Source of the DNA: Thiotrichales bacterium 19S3-11
Lineage (GTDB): Bacteria; Pseudomonadota; Gammaproteobacteria; Francisellales; Francisellaceae
Reading direction: 5' to 3'
NCBI GenBank assembly: GCA_021713295.1
Contig: JAKJJU010000004.1
Coordinates: 52,152 to 116,151 of the forward strand
DNA: 64,000 nucleotides
Position 1 is the stretch's first letter. Each line of letters opens with the position of its first letter. The notes under the pieces are model-generated. The model did not search any database, was not told the origin of the DNA, and was given only the letters and a program-made list of their open reading frames with translations. The position numbers and the translations under genes were made by a program. Positions 52,783 to 60,149 of this stretch are shown piece by piece.

Positions 52783-53164
52783 AAGTTATGACTCTTTGAA
52801 TAAATGACCTTGTAAAATATTGTAAATAGGCTTAATAGTAATTGCAAATTGAAAACGCTGACAAATAAATAAAAAAAATCAGAGAAATTGATGCTATTGA
52901 GATAATTATTTTATTGCTTAAATATCTGTATGTTAGTTAATTTGGTGCAAAATGCATATTAAATAACTTAATGATTTTTAATCACTATAATTGTCTTTGA
53001 CAAAATTTGATTTTGTGATTATGTTTAGGGTTATGAATAATAAAATTTTAAAATCACGTATACTATATTAATGGTCTTGTTAGGATGACAATTTAAACTG
53101 TTGAAACCATAGTAGAGCAAGAAATAATGATTTCTTGTATGTGAGATTGACTTGGAGGTAAATC
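52783..53164. other. Intergenic region with promoter and long leader
   Basis: These 382 bases hold no convincing ORF. They contain a near-consensus sigma70 promoter (52997-53025) with a dyad over it, which would give the gene at 53165 a leader of about 130 bases. A second TATACT/TATATT-rich stretch at 53058-53072 could be a second start. The nadK promoter must lie in the left third. Confidence 0.5.
52997..53025 (+). promoter_or_regulatory. Promoter with overlapping dyad upstream of gene 53165
   Basis: TTGACA at 52997-53002, a 17-base spacer, then TATGTT at 53020-53025. ACAAAAT and ATTTTGT (53000-53016) form a seven-base inverted repeat around three bases, overlapping the -35 and spacer. This is a classic repressor layout. 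Confidence 0.55.
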
Positions 53165-53374
53165 ATGACGTATTCATCATCGAAGAAATTGGAGATTGTT
53201 TCAAGATTAATTGAGCAGAGAATTCCGGCTGAGATGGCATATAGAATGATGGGGCTTAGGGAGTCTACGCAAATTATCTTAACCCAAGAGGATGCATTAG
53301 AGTCAGAGGGTGATTTAATTTCAGAGTATCAGCGTTATAAACCAAAAAACACAATAATTAATAATTCGGAGTAA
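53165..53374 (+). CDS. Small protein of unknown function (69 aa)
   Basis: The protein is hydrophilic with a helical, HTH-like middle (SRLIEQRIPAEMAYRMMG) and an acidic patch (QEDALESEGDL). I do not recognise it. It has a strong ribosome-binding site (TTGGAGG) and its own near-consensus promoter, which argues that it is a real gene. It is convergent with the MFS gene at 53397. Confidence 0.6.
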   Translation: MTYSSSKKLEIVSRLIEQRIPAEMAYRMMGLRESTQIILTQEDALESEGDLISEYQRYKPKNTIINNSE

Positions 53375-53396
53375 CTTGCTATATGTCGTTGTTTAA

Positions 53397-54860
53397 TTAA
53401 GCAACTGAGCGAAATGGTATCACTTTTTTATCTTTAGGCTTCTTATTTTTTTCATCAAGTGAGCCGCGAGTATCATAACCCAGCCATAGCGTAATCAAAA
53501 ATCCTAAAAATGCACTAATTGCAATGATAAACATAGTATAGCCAAGACCTAAGCTATCTTTCATAATAGGTAGGAAAAAGATACCTACAGCTGCCCCTAC
53601 TTTCCCCATGCATGAAGAAAATCCATGACCAGTTGCCCTTACATGTGTTGGAAAAACCTCAGATGCGAGAAGGTATGTTGTTGGGTTTGGTCCCATATTA
53701 ATCGTAAAGTAAAATAAAATAAATCCACCAAATAGTAGAATAATTTGTAGACTACCAAGGACAATGCTATGGCCTCCAAAGCTCAGGACAAGCATAGCGC
53801 TATCAGAAACATACGTACTAGCGCCCAGAACACATAAGCCAATTGTCATGCCAATAAAGCCTAACTTTTGCAGGCGAATTCTTCCCCAGCGCTCGATCAA
53901 GAAAAAGCATATGACACAGCCGATGACAAAGAATAAATAGGTATAGATAGAGCCTTCTGCTGCTGCTATGCCTTTTGCAATAAAGTCATGGCCATTTGTC
54001 GTAATCATTTGCGCTAGGATAACAGGGGTAAATAGACCAACACCATAAAGAGAGATATCCATTAAAAACCAAGGAACAGATGCAAGTGTGGTTTTACGTA
54101 ATAGATCTTTCTTAAATAAGTCGCGATAAGAAACTTTCTGCTGTTCTGTTTGAGGCTCAAAATTGATATTGGCATTTCCAGTTAACTCAGCAGCAACTTT
54201 TTTAGCCTTATCAAGTTTTCCTTTAGCGATCAGCCAGCGGGGGCTCTCTGGTAAACTCATTCTTAGCCATAAAACTAAAATGGCAGGAATAACACCTGCG
54301 CCTAGCATCCATCTCCAAGCATCAAGTGATGGATCGCTCTGTAGTATAATGAGTCCTAAGGCTGCTCCAATTAATGCACCAATAGCTTGAAAACTAAAGC
54401 TTGCTACCATCATCTTGCCACGCATATGCGAAGGCATAGTTTCAGAGACATAGGTTGAGCCAGTTGGATAGTCAGCACCAATCCCAAGACCAAGTAAAAA
54501 ACGAAATGCCATTAAACTTAGGGGATTCCATGCAAAGGCAGACAGTGAGGTAAAAATAACAAAAAACATCACGCTAAGGATAAGCATTGTACGGCGACCC
54601 ATTTTATCCGTGAATCGGCCAAAAATGCCAGCACCAAAAATTGCCCCAATTGGTGCTGCTGCCGCAATTAAACCAGCTTCGGCAGCGCCGATTTGCCATT
54701 GGTGTTGAATTAAAGGTAAGGCTACGGCGATAATGAATAAATCAAAGCCATCCATAAAAACGCCCATGGCAGATAAAAACCAAATTTTCAAGTGGTGTCG
54801 ACTCAATCTTGTATTATCTAAAGATGAGCCGTTAATCTGTGAATCTGAGTCACTACTCAT
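53397..54860 (-). CDS. MFS transporter, phosphate:H+ symporter (PHS)-like
   Basis: The 487-residue inner-membrane protein has twelve hydrophobic segments and MFS motifs GRFTDKMGRRTM after helix 2 and SLPESPRWLIAKGK in the central loop. The late segment MGPNPTTYLLASEVFPTHVRATGHGFSSCMGKVGAAVG resembles the PHO84/PHS phosphate symporter signature (GPNxTTF.. GE.FPT..R.TxHG..AxxGKxGA). Phosphate or a related anion or metabolite is the likely substrate, though sugar-porter-type alternatives remain. ATG at 54860 is chosen over a TTG six codons upstream (AAAGG lies ten bases before the ATG). Confidence 0.75.
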   Translation of the reverse strand: MSSDSDSQINGSSLDNTRLSRHHLKIWFLSAMGVFMDGFDLFIIAVALPLIQHQWQIGAAEAGLIAAAAPIGAIFGAGIFGRFTDKMGRRTMLILSVMFFVIFTSLSAFAWNPLSLMAFRFLLGLGIGADYPTGSTYVSETMPSHMRGKMMVASFSFQAIGALIGAALGLIILQSDPSLDAWRWMLGAGVIPAILVLWLRMSLPESPRWLIAKGKLDKAKKVAAELTGNANINFEPQTEQQKVSYRDLFKKDLLRKTTLASVPWFLMDISLYGVGLFTPVILAQMITTNGHDFIAKGIAAAEGSIYTYLFFVIGCVICFFLIERWGRIRLQKLGFIGMTIGLCVLGASTYVSDSAMLVLSFGGHSIVLGSLQIILLFGGFILFYFTINMGPNPTTYLLASEVFPTHVRATGHGFSSCMGKVGAAVGIFFLPIMKDSLGLGYTMFIIAISAFLGFLITLWLGYDTRGSLDEKNKKPKDKKVIPFRSVA

Positions 54861-55031
54861 TATAAAATGACCTTTCAAATATTGTTAACGTTGCTATTAT
54901 AGGTCATAATTGTTACATTTTTGTTACATGATAAACGAAGTTTATTAAAATTGGTCGAAAATAAATATTTACAAATAGATTTAAATAGACTAAAAAGTAA
55001 CACGTCTAAATGAAGCTGTGTTAAAATCCGC

Positions 55032-55037
55032 TATACT
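55032..55037 (+). promoter_or_regulatory. Likely -10 element of csrA
   Basis: TATACT, preceded by CGC, lies about 90 bases upstream of the csrA ATG. No good -35 hexamer is seen at 17 bases, so the promoter may need an activator or an extended -10. Confidence 0.35.
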
Positions 55038-55124
55038 TAGGATGAAAAATTGTTATAAAGCAATTAAAGTTTCTATAAAAGTTTGGAAGAAATATAAAGT
55101 TAAAAAATTAGGGAGTATCTAAAT

Positions 55125-55316
55125 ATGCTTATTTTAACTCGCCGTGTTGGCGAAACTGTCATGATTGGTGATGAAGTCACCGTAACGGTGCTTGGTATTA
55201 AAGGTAATCAAGTACGCTTGGGTATTAATGCGCCTAAGGATGTATCGGTCCATCGTGAAGAAATTTATATTCGTATACAAAATGAACAGGATGTTGATCC
55301 TGAAGAAGAAAAGTAG
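55125..55316 (+). CDS. csrA: Carbon storage regulator CsrA
   Basis: CsrA binds GGA motifs in mRNA leaders and represses or stabilises them. The 63-residue protein begins [48 protein letters not shown], the full family consensus including the RNA-binding Leu4/Arg6 and Arg44 regions. It is complete. The Shine-Dalgarno region is AGGGAG. It is immediately upstream of tRNA-Ser, the integration site. CsrA-regulated lifestyle switching is well known in Legionella-like bacteria. Confidence 0.97.
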   Translation: MLILTRRVGETVMIGDEVTVTVLGIKGNQVRLGINAPKDVSVHREEIYIRIQNEQDVDPEEEK

Positions 55317-55317
55317 T

Positions 55318-55333
55318 ATTTGTTTAAACAAAT
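55318..55333. promoter_or_regulatory. 16-bp palindrome between csrA and tRNA-Ser
   Basis: ATTTGTTTAAACAAAT starts two bases after the csrA stop codon and ends four bases before the tRNA -35 hexamer. It may help end csrA transcription or bind a regulator of the tRNA promoter. Confidence 0.35.
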
Positions 55334-55337
55334 TGGG

Positions 55338-55365
55338 TTGACAATCGCTTATTGCTGTGTAGAAT
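55338..55365 (+). promoter_or_regulatory. Promoter of tRNA-Ser
   Basis: TTGACA at 55338-55343, a 16-base spacer, then TAGAAT at 55360-55365. It lies about 50 bases upstream of the tRNA 5' end. Confidence 0.6.
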
Positions 55366-55415
55366 CTATCTTTGTTCGATTTAAGTAGTCAAAAGTTAAA
55401 TCTTAAGTATACATT

Positions 55416-55508
55416 GGAGAGATGGCCGAGAGGCTGAAGGCGCTCCCCTGCTAAGGGAGTATGGAAATAAAACTTCCATCGAGGGTTCGAATCCCTCTCT
55501 CTCCGCCA
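55416..55508 (+). tRNA. tRNA-Ser(GCU)
   Basis: The 93-base gene folds into a type II (long variable arm) tRNA. The acceptor stem GGAGAGA pairs with TCTCTCC; the discriminator is G, and CCA is encoded. The anticodon stem CTCCC/GGGAG encloses the loop CTGCTAA with anticodon GCT, decoding AGC/AGU serine. The T arm has GGGTTCGAATCCC. The integrase gene 200 bp downstream shows that this is an element attachment site. Confidence 0.97.
55483..55508. other. Left attachment site (attL) in the 3' end of tRNA-Ser
   Basis: P4-family integrases recombine within tRNA 3' ends, and this gene is intact with an integrase 200 bp downstream, so the crossover core should be within the T arm and acceptor stem (GAGGGTTCGAATCCC and TCTCTCCGCCA). 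No second copy was seen by eye before 64000, so the right boundary is probably outside the window. The exact core length is not established. Confidence 0.5.
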
Positions 55509-55577
55509 TAAAGGCGTATTTTTACATCTCATAAAATCCCAAAAACTACCTCAAACCCTTGATTTATCGTTGGTTTT

Positions 55578-55595
55578 ACGTCTTATGACGTTTTT
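55578..55595 (+). terminator. Possible terminator after tRNA-Ser
   Basis: ACGTC-TTAT-GACGT followed by TTTT gives a five-base stem with a T-run, 70 bases beyond the tRNA. The stem is short; a stronger hairpin, CCACTTT-TTAT-AAAGTGG, lies at 55609-55626. Confidence 0.4.
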
Positions 55596-55608
55596 AATGA
55601 TCTTATAG

Positions 55609-55705
55609 CCACTTTTTATAAAGTGGGGTAATTTACGGGGTAGCTGTTATAATTCACTATAAAATGAATTGAAAAGTTACCCCAGATTAATTTAGGAGTT
55701 ACCCC
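55609..55705. promoter_or_regulatory. Operator/arm-type site array before the integrase gene
   Basis: Four copies of GGGGTAR/TTACCCC surround the integrase promoter: two direct copies at 55625 and 55637 (12-base spacing) and two inverted copies at 55677 and 55699 (22-base spacing). TATAAT at 55648-55653 lies between the pairs. The last copy overlaps the space between the AGGAG site and the start codon. This fits integrase arm-binding and self-repression. Confidence 0.55.
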
Positions 55706-55708
55706 GCC

Positions 55709-56932
55709 ATGCCTTTAAATAGCGCTAAAATACTAGCTTTGAAGCCAAAAGATAAGGACTATAAAGCCTTTGATGCTTTAGGTTTGTATATGATCGTTAA
55801 AAAAAATGGTGCTCGTTGGTGGCGATTTAAATATCGCTTTCAAGATAAAGAGCAGACGTTATCTTTAGGTGTTTATCCTGATGTGTCATTAAAAGAGGCT
55901 CGCCTTAAACGAGATGATTATCGTAAAGTATTAAGAGATGGCATCAATCCAGCCGATCTAAGAAAAGAGATTAAAGCTGAAGTTAAAGGTGAGAACTTAT
56001 TTGAAACGATTGCACTAGAATGGCATGAAATGAAAAAAGATCAATGGTCTCAAAAATATGCAGATGTTGTCTTAAGCTCATTAAAACGTAATATTTTTCC
56101 CTTTGTTAAAAATAAACATATCAATGATATTTTGCCAACTGAAATGCTCACTATATTAAAGAAACTAGAAGCTAAGGGTAAGGTTGAAGCAACAAAGAAG
56201 ATTAAGCAAACCTGTGGTCAAGTATTTCGTTATGCAGTCGCTTTAGGGAAGTGTGAGCGTGACCCCACACGCGATATCGGTGATGCATTAAAAACGGCGA
56301 AATCCACCCCCTATGCTTTTTTATCTCACCCTGATGATATAGCAAAACTATTAAGAGATATTGATCAGTATCATGGTCACTTTATTATTAAATGTGCTTT
56401 AATGTTAGCGCCACTTGTTTTTGTAAGACCAACAGAGTTAGCACAGGCTCAATGGCAAGAAGTTAATTTTGATACGTGTGAGTGGCATATTGCTGAACAT
56501 CGTATGAAGATGAAGCAAAAGCATATTGTGCCATTATCACATCAAGCAATTAAGATATTAAATGGATTACAGCTTTATACCAATACCAGTCGTTATATTT
56601 TCCCAAGCCCAAGCAATTATGATAAACCAATGAACAGTGAAAGCTTACGCGTTGCTTTAAGACGCATGGGTTATTCAGCAGAAGAAGTGACAACTCATGG
56701 CTTTAGGCATATGGCATCGACACGCTTACATGAGATGGCTTCTGATTTTGGTTGGCATTCTGATGCAATTGAAAGGCAATTAGCTCATGCTGAGCGTAAT
56801 AAAATCAAGGCAGCTTATAATCATGCTGAGTATTTATCTGAAAGAAGGCGTATGATGCAAATTTGGTCAGATTATCTTGATGAGCTAAAATTTGGCACAA
56901 ATGTGGTCGATTTAAAACAAAAACAGAGCTAA
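55709..56932 (+). CDS. int: P4-type tyrosine integrase
   Basis: The 407-residue protein has the DUF4102 N-terminal arm-binding domain (GLYMIVKKNGARWWRFKYRF followed by LSLGVYPDVSLKEAR), a central core-binding domain, and the catalytic domain with FVRPTELAQAQW (first arginine, about residue 240), HGFRHMASTRLHE (HxxR, about residue 332), LAHAERNKIKAAYNHAEYLSER (histidine and the nucleophile tyrosine near residue 370). All key residues are present, so it should be active. It lies 200 bp from tRNA-Ser and reads away from it. Confidence 0.95.
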   Translation: MPLNSAKILALKPKDKDYKAFDALGLYMIVKKNGARWWRFKYRFQDKEQTLSLGVYPDVSLKEARLKRDDYRKVLRDGINPADLRKEIKAEVKGENLFETIALEWHEMKKDQWSQKYADVVLSSLKRNIFPFVKNKHINDILPTEMLTILKKLEAKGKVEATKKIKQTCGQVFRYAVALGKCERDPTRDIGDALKTAKSTPYAFLSHPDDIAKLLRDIDQYHGHFIIKCALMLAPLVFVRPTELAQAQWQEVNFDTCEWHIAEHRMKMKQKHIVPLSHQAIKILNGLQLYTNTSRYIFPSPSNYDKPMNSESLRVALRRMGYSAEEVTTHGFRHMASTRLHEMASDFGWHSDAIERQLAHAERNKIKAAYNHAEYLSERRRMMQIWSDYLDELKFGTNVVDLKQKQS

Positions 56933-57071
56933 AAATTCTATCGTATCCTATTGCCGATTTTTGGGTCAATTCCCCTCCATTACCTTGCCCAAACATAACC
57001 ACTTTTTTCTTTTAATATGTTATTTGAGCCAATAAAAGCTCATAACAAATAACTAGAAGGAAAGAAGTATC

Positions 57072-57302
57072 ATGAAAAATAGTATCTTAAGATTACCACA
57101 AGTTATATCCGTAACGAGTCTATCACGTGCAACGATTTATCGTTTGATTCATCAAGGTGAATTCCCAAGGCAAATCAAACTTGGTGAACGTTCAAGTGGT
57201 TGGGTTCAAGATGAAATTAATCAGTGGCTTGAAAATCGTATTCATGCCAGAGATGAGCATTCCAAAAGAACGAAAAACGACTCAGTTTATAGTAATCAAT
57301 AG
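57072..57302 (+). CDS. AlpA-family HTH regulator
   Basis: The 76-residue protein has SLSRATIYRLIHQGEFPRQIKLGERSSGWVQDEINQWLENR, the AlpA/excisionase-type winged helix. In P4-like elements AlpA activates the integrase or acts in excision. It has AGAAGGAAAG upstream of the ATG. The primase gene starts about 20 bases after it. A partly symmetric sequence, TTGAGC/GCTCAT, lies upstream at about 57024-57045. Confidence 0.9.
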   Translation: MKNSILRLPQVISVTSLSRATIYRLIHQGEFPRQIKLGERSSGWVQDEINQWLENRIHARDEHSKRTKNDSVYSNQ

Positions 57303-57321
57303 CTGATCGGGGGTGATTAAG

Positions 57322-59982
57322 ATGAATCAAATTGAAAAGATAGCAAGTGCTTTAAACTATTTATCAGCGGATTGTTCACGCTGTGAGTGGGTTGAAATTG
57401 CCATGGCGATCAAATCTGAAATTGATAGTGAGGTCGGTTTTTCACTATTTGAACAGTGGAGTCGCTCAAGTGACAAGTATCATCAAAAAGATACTTATAA
57501 TGCATGGCAGAGTATTGATGCAAACGGCAAGGTCAATATTGCTACTTTGTATTATCGAGCAAAAGAAAACGGTTGGTGTGATGAGGTAAATAAAAAAACA
57601 GAAAAAGTAAGCGAGGTTATAACTAAAGTGAATACGCATCTAGGCGATAAAGAAATTCAATATCAGAAAATGGCGATTATTGCTGAGAAAATTTATCAAT
57701 CTGCAAAGGGTGCATCCAATGATTATCCATATTTAAAGAAAAAGGGCGCATTAACTCATGGTGTAAAAATCCTAAATGAGGATGTTAATGCATTTGCTTG
57801 TGGCTTTGGTAAAAAAGGGCATTTAATTATTCCTTTGTTTAATATTAAAGGCAGTATGCTGAGTCTATTGAGTATTTTACCGAGTAAAAAAAACGCTCAA
57901 CCTGATAAATGTTTAATGCGTGGTGCTAAAAAGTCAGGTTGTTTTTATCCCATTGGTAACTATCAAAAGGATAAGCCCATTATTGTCAGTGAAGGCTTTG
58001 CAACGGCATCGAGTATTTATCAGGCAACTGGGTTATATACGATTATGGGGGTTGACGCAGGTAATTTAAAGCCAGTAGTCGATAGTTTAAGTGGGCTTTA
58101 TCCTGAGAATAAAATTATCATTGCCTGTGATAACGATCAATATAAAAGCAGTAAAAATACAGGGATTGAGCAAGCGAAAAAAGCCGCTCAATCAAAAGCA
58201 AACGTAAGTCTTATTATACCAGAATTTAAATCAACTGTATCCAAACCAACTGACTTTAATGATCTGCACTTATTAGAAGGTTTATCGGTAGTCAGAGAGC
58301 AAATTATCGGTGCGACAACGATCATACCGAAAGGTTATTTCTATGCTAAAGGTCGTCTTTATTACCAAGATGAATCGGATGAAACCCCATTGTATTTAGC
58401 GGATGAATTAAAAGTCACAGCGGATATTAAAGATCATGATAATCAAGGTTATGGTATGCGCTTAAATTGGTATGATAAGTATCATCAAAAGCATGCTTGG
58501 TCGATGCCATCAAAGTTATTAGCTGCTAGAGGCTTTGAGCCAATTGAGCAAGAGTTACGTGATGGTGGCCTAAACATATCTGATAGCCCTGATGCGAAAC
58601 GTTACTTAAAGCGTTTTTTAAATCACATTCAGCCTCGCCAGTGTTTAACTTCGGTGTATAAAACAGGTTGGTATAATCAAAGCTATGTCTTAGCTGATAA
58701 GGTATACAACCAACCAAAAGAATTACCTTATGTATTTAGCCAAAGTGCAGCTACTACGTTGAAATCATCTTCAATTAAAGGTGATTTAGAAAATTGGCAA
58801 AAAGAGGTGAGTCGTTATGCGATTGATAATCCATTAATGATTTTAGCAATATCGTTTGGTTTTGTTGGGCCATTATTAAACCGGATGGGCATGGATAATT
58901 TTGGCTTACACTTATATGGTTCATCATCAACAGGTAAAACAACGTTAGCATCCGTATTAGCTAGTATCTGGGGTGATCAGGATTTCATCAAGCGTTGGCG
59001 AGTAACAACGAATGGCCTAGAGGCTATGGCTGTGAAACATAATGATGGCCTATTAATTTTAGATGAGATTGCCCAAGTTAATGGGCATGAGGTTGATCAG
59101 ATAGCTTATATGTTGGGTAATGGTAGTGGTAAAGCTAGAGCGAATCGTAAAGGTAATTCTAAAAAAATTGAAACCTTTAGGCTTGCCTATTTTTCAACAG
59201 GTGAGTTATCGATTGTTGAGAAAATAAAAGAGTCAGGTAAGCGAGTACCAGCAGGTGCACAGATGCGCTTTATAGATATCAATATCAATCAGAAATATGG
59301 CGTATTTGATAACCTACATGGCTTTCAATCTGGGGGTGATCTATCAAATCATTTAAAAGAATCCTCAAGAAAGTATTATGGTATTGCCATTGATGCATTT
59401 TTGACTGAATTAACCAATGATCTTGATTATTGGAAGTCTGAAGTAACAGAATTTATGGATGATTTCATTGCAGAATTTAAAGAAAAGTATGAAAAGCCAG
59501 TACCAAATCAAGTGCAACGTGTATTGAACTTTTTTGCATTGATTGCAGCAGCAGGGCAAATTGCAACGATGATGCAAATAACAGGTTGGTCATTTAGTAA
59601 AGATAAAGGTAATGCAGGCGTATGTCATGCTAATGCCGAAATACTGAAACATGCAATGCGGTGGGCTGATCAATTTGGTAGAGAATCATTAGAAGAGCAA
59701 GAAATACTTACAAGGCTATATGATTTTATGGATACAAATAGTCACCGCTTTCAACTTAAAGTTCAGAACTCATCAACGCCAGCGAACAGAGCTGGTTATT
59801 ACAAACCTAGCGAAAATGTATATATGGTGCATAATCAAGTTTGGAAAGATGAAATATTTAAGGGGTTTAATCTTATAACTGTTAATCGCTATCTAAGAAG
59901 TAAGGCTATTTTAGCAAATGACTTTGGTTCAGAGCGTTTTGATGGGCATAAAGTACGAACCTGTAATGTGGTTATTAAATGA
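57322..59982 (+). CDS. PriCT_2-Toprim-DUF927 primase-helicase
   Basis: The 886-residue replication protein has three parts. PriCT_2 is at residues 5-70 (LSADCSRCEWVEIAMAIKSE). A Toprim-type domain follows (PIIVSEGFATASSIYQATG and IIIACDNDQ) near residues 215-280. A DUF927/helicase-like ATPase comes last, with Walker A LYGSSSTGKTTLASVLAS near residue 535 and Walker B GLLILDEIAQV near 575. This layout is that of P4-alpha-like replication initiators. ATG at 57322 has GGGGG eight bases upstream; a GTG at 57313 is possible. It ends seven bases before the first iteron cluster. Confidence 0.9.
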   Translation: MNQIEKIASALNYLSADCSRCEWVEIAMAIKSEIDSEVGFSLFEQWSRSSDKYHQKDTYNAWQSIDANGKVNIATLYYRAKENGWCDEVNKKTEKVSEVITKVNTHLGDKEIQYQKMAIIAEKIYQSAKGASNDYPYLKKKGALTHGVKILNEDVNAFACGFGKKGHLIIPLFNIKGSMLSLLSILPSKKNAQPDKCLMRGAKKSGCFYPIGNYQKDKPIIVSEGFATASSIYQATGLYTIMGVDAGNLKPVVDSLSGLYPENKIIIACDNDQYKSSKNTGIEQAKKAAQSKANVSLIIPEFKSTVSKPTDFNDLHLLEGLSVVREQIIGATTIIPKGYFYAKGRLYYQDESDETPLYLADELKVTADIKDHDNQGYGMRLNWYDKYHQKHAWSMPSKLLAARGFEPIEQELRDGGLNISDSPDAKRYLKRFLNHIQPRQCLTSVYKTGWYNQSYVLADKVYNQPKELPYVFSQSAATTLKSSSIKGDLENWQKEVSRYAIDNPLMILAISFGFVGPLLNRMGMDNFGLHLYGSSSTGKTTLASVLASIWGDQDFIKRWRVTTNGLEAMAVKHNDGLLILDEIAQVNGHEVDQIAYMLGNGSGKARANRKGNSKKIETFRLAYFSTGELSIVEKIKESGKRVPAGAQMRFIDININQKYGVFDNLHGFQSGGDLSNHLKESSRKYYGIAIDAFLTELTNDLDYWKSEVTEFMDDFIAEFKEKYEKPVPNQVQRVLNFFALIAAAGQIATMMQITGWSFSKDKGNAGVCHANAEILKHAMRWADQFGRESLEEQEILTRLYDFMDTNSHRFQLKVQNSSTPANRAGYYKPSENVYMVHNQVWKDEIFKGFNLITVNRYLRSKAILANDFGSERFDGHKVRTCNVVIK

Positions 59983-59989
59983 CCATCTT

Positions 59990-60099
59990 TGGAACAATTG
60001 GAACATAGCTAAATATTAGTTTTGTTCCACTAAATTAAACATGAAAGCTTTGTAAAATAAGGGGTGTAGTTACTTTGGAACATTGGAACAAATGGAACA
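59990..60099. repeat. Iteron cluster A (six TGGAACA heptamers)
   Basis: TGGAACA occurs at 59990, 59999, 60076, 60084 and 60093, and its complement TGTTCCA at 60023. The spacing is mostly 8-9 bases. The cluster starts just after the primase stop codon. The same heptamer fills clusters B and C. Positions beside the replication gene suggest helicase/initiator binding sites, that is, an origin. Confidence 0.6.
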
Positions 60100-60149
60100 T
60101 GCTTTTTTGATCAACTTTGCATTTTTATTTTACGTTTAGAGCTAAGATA

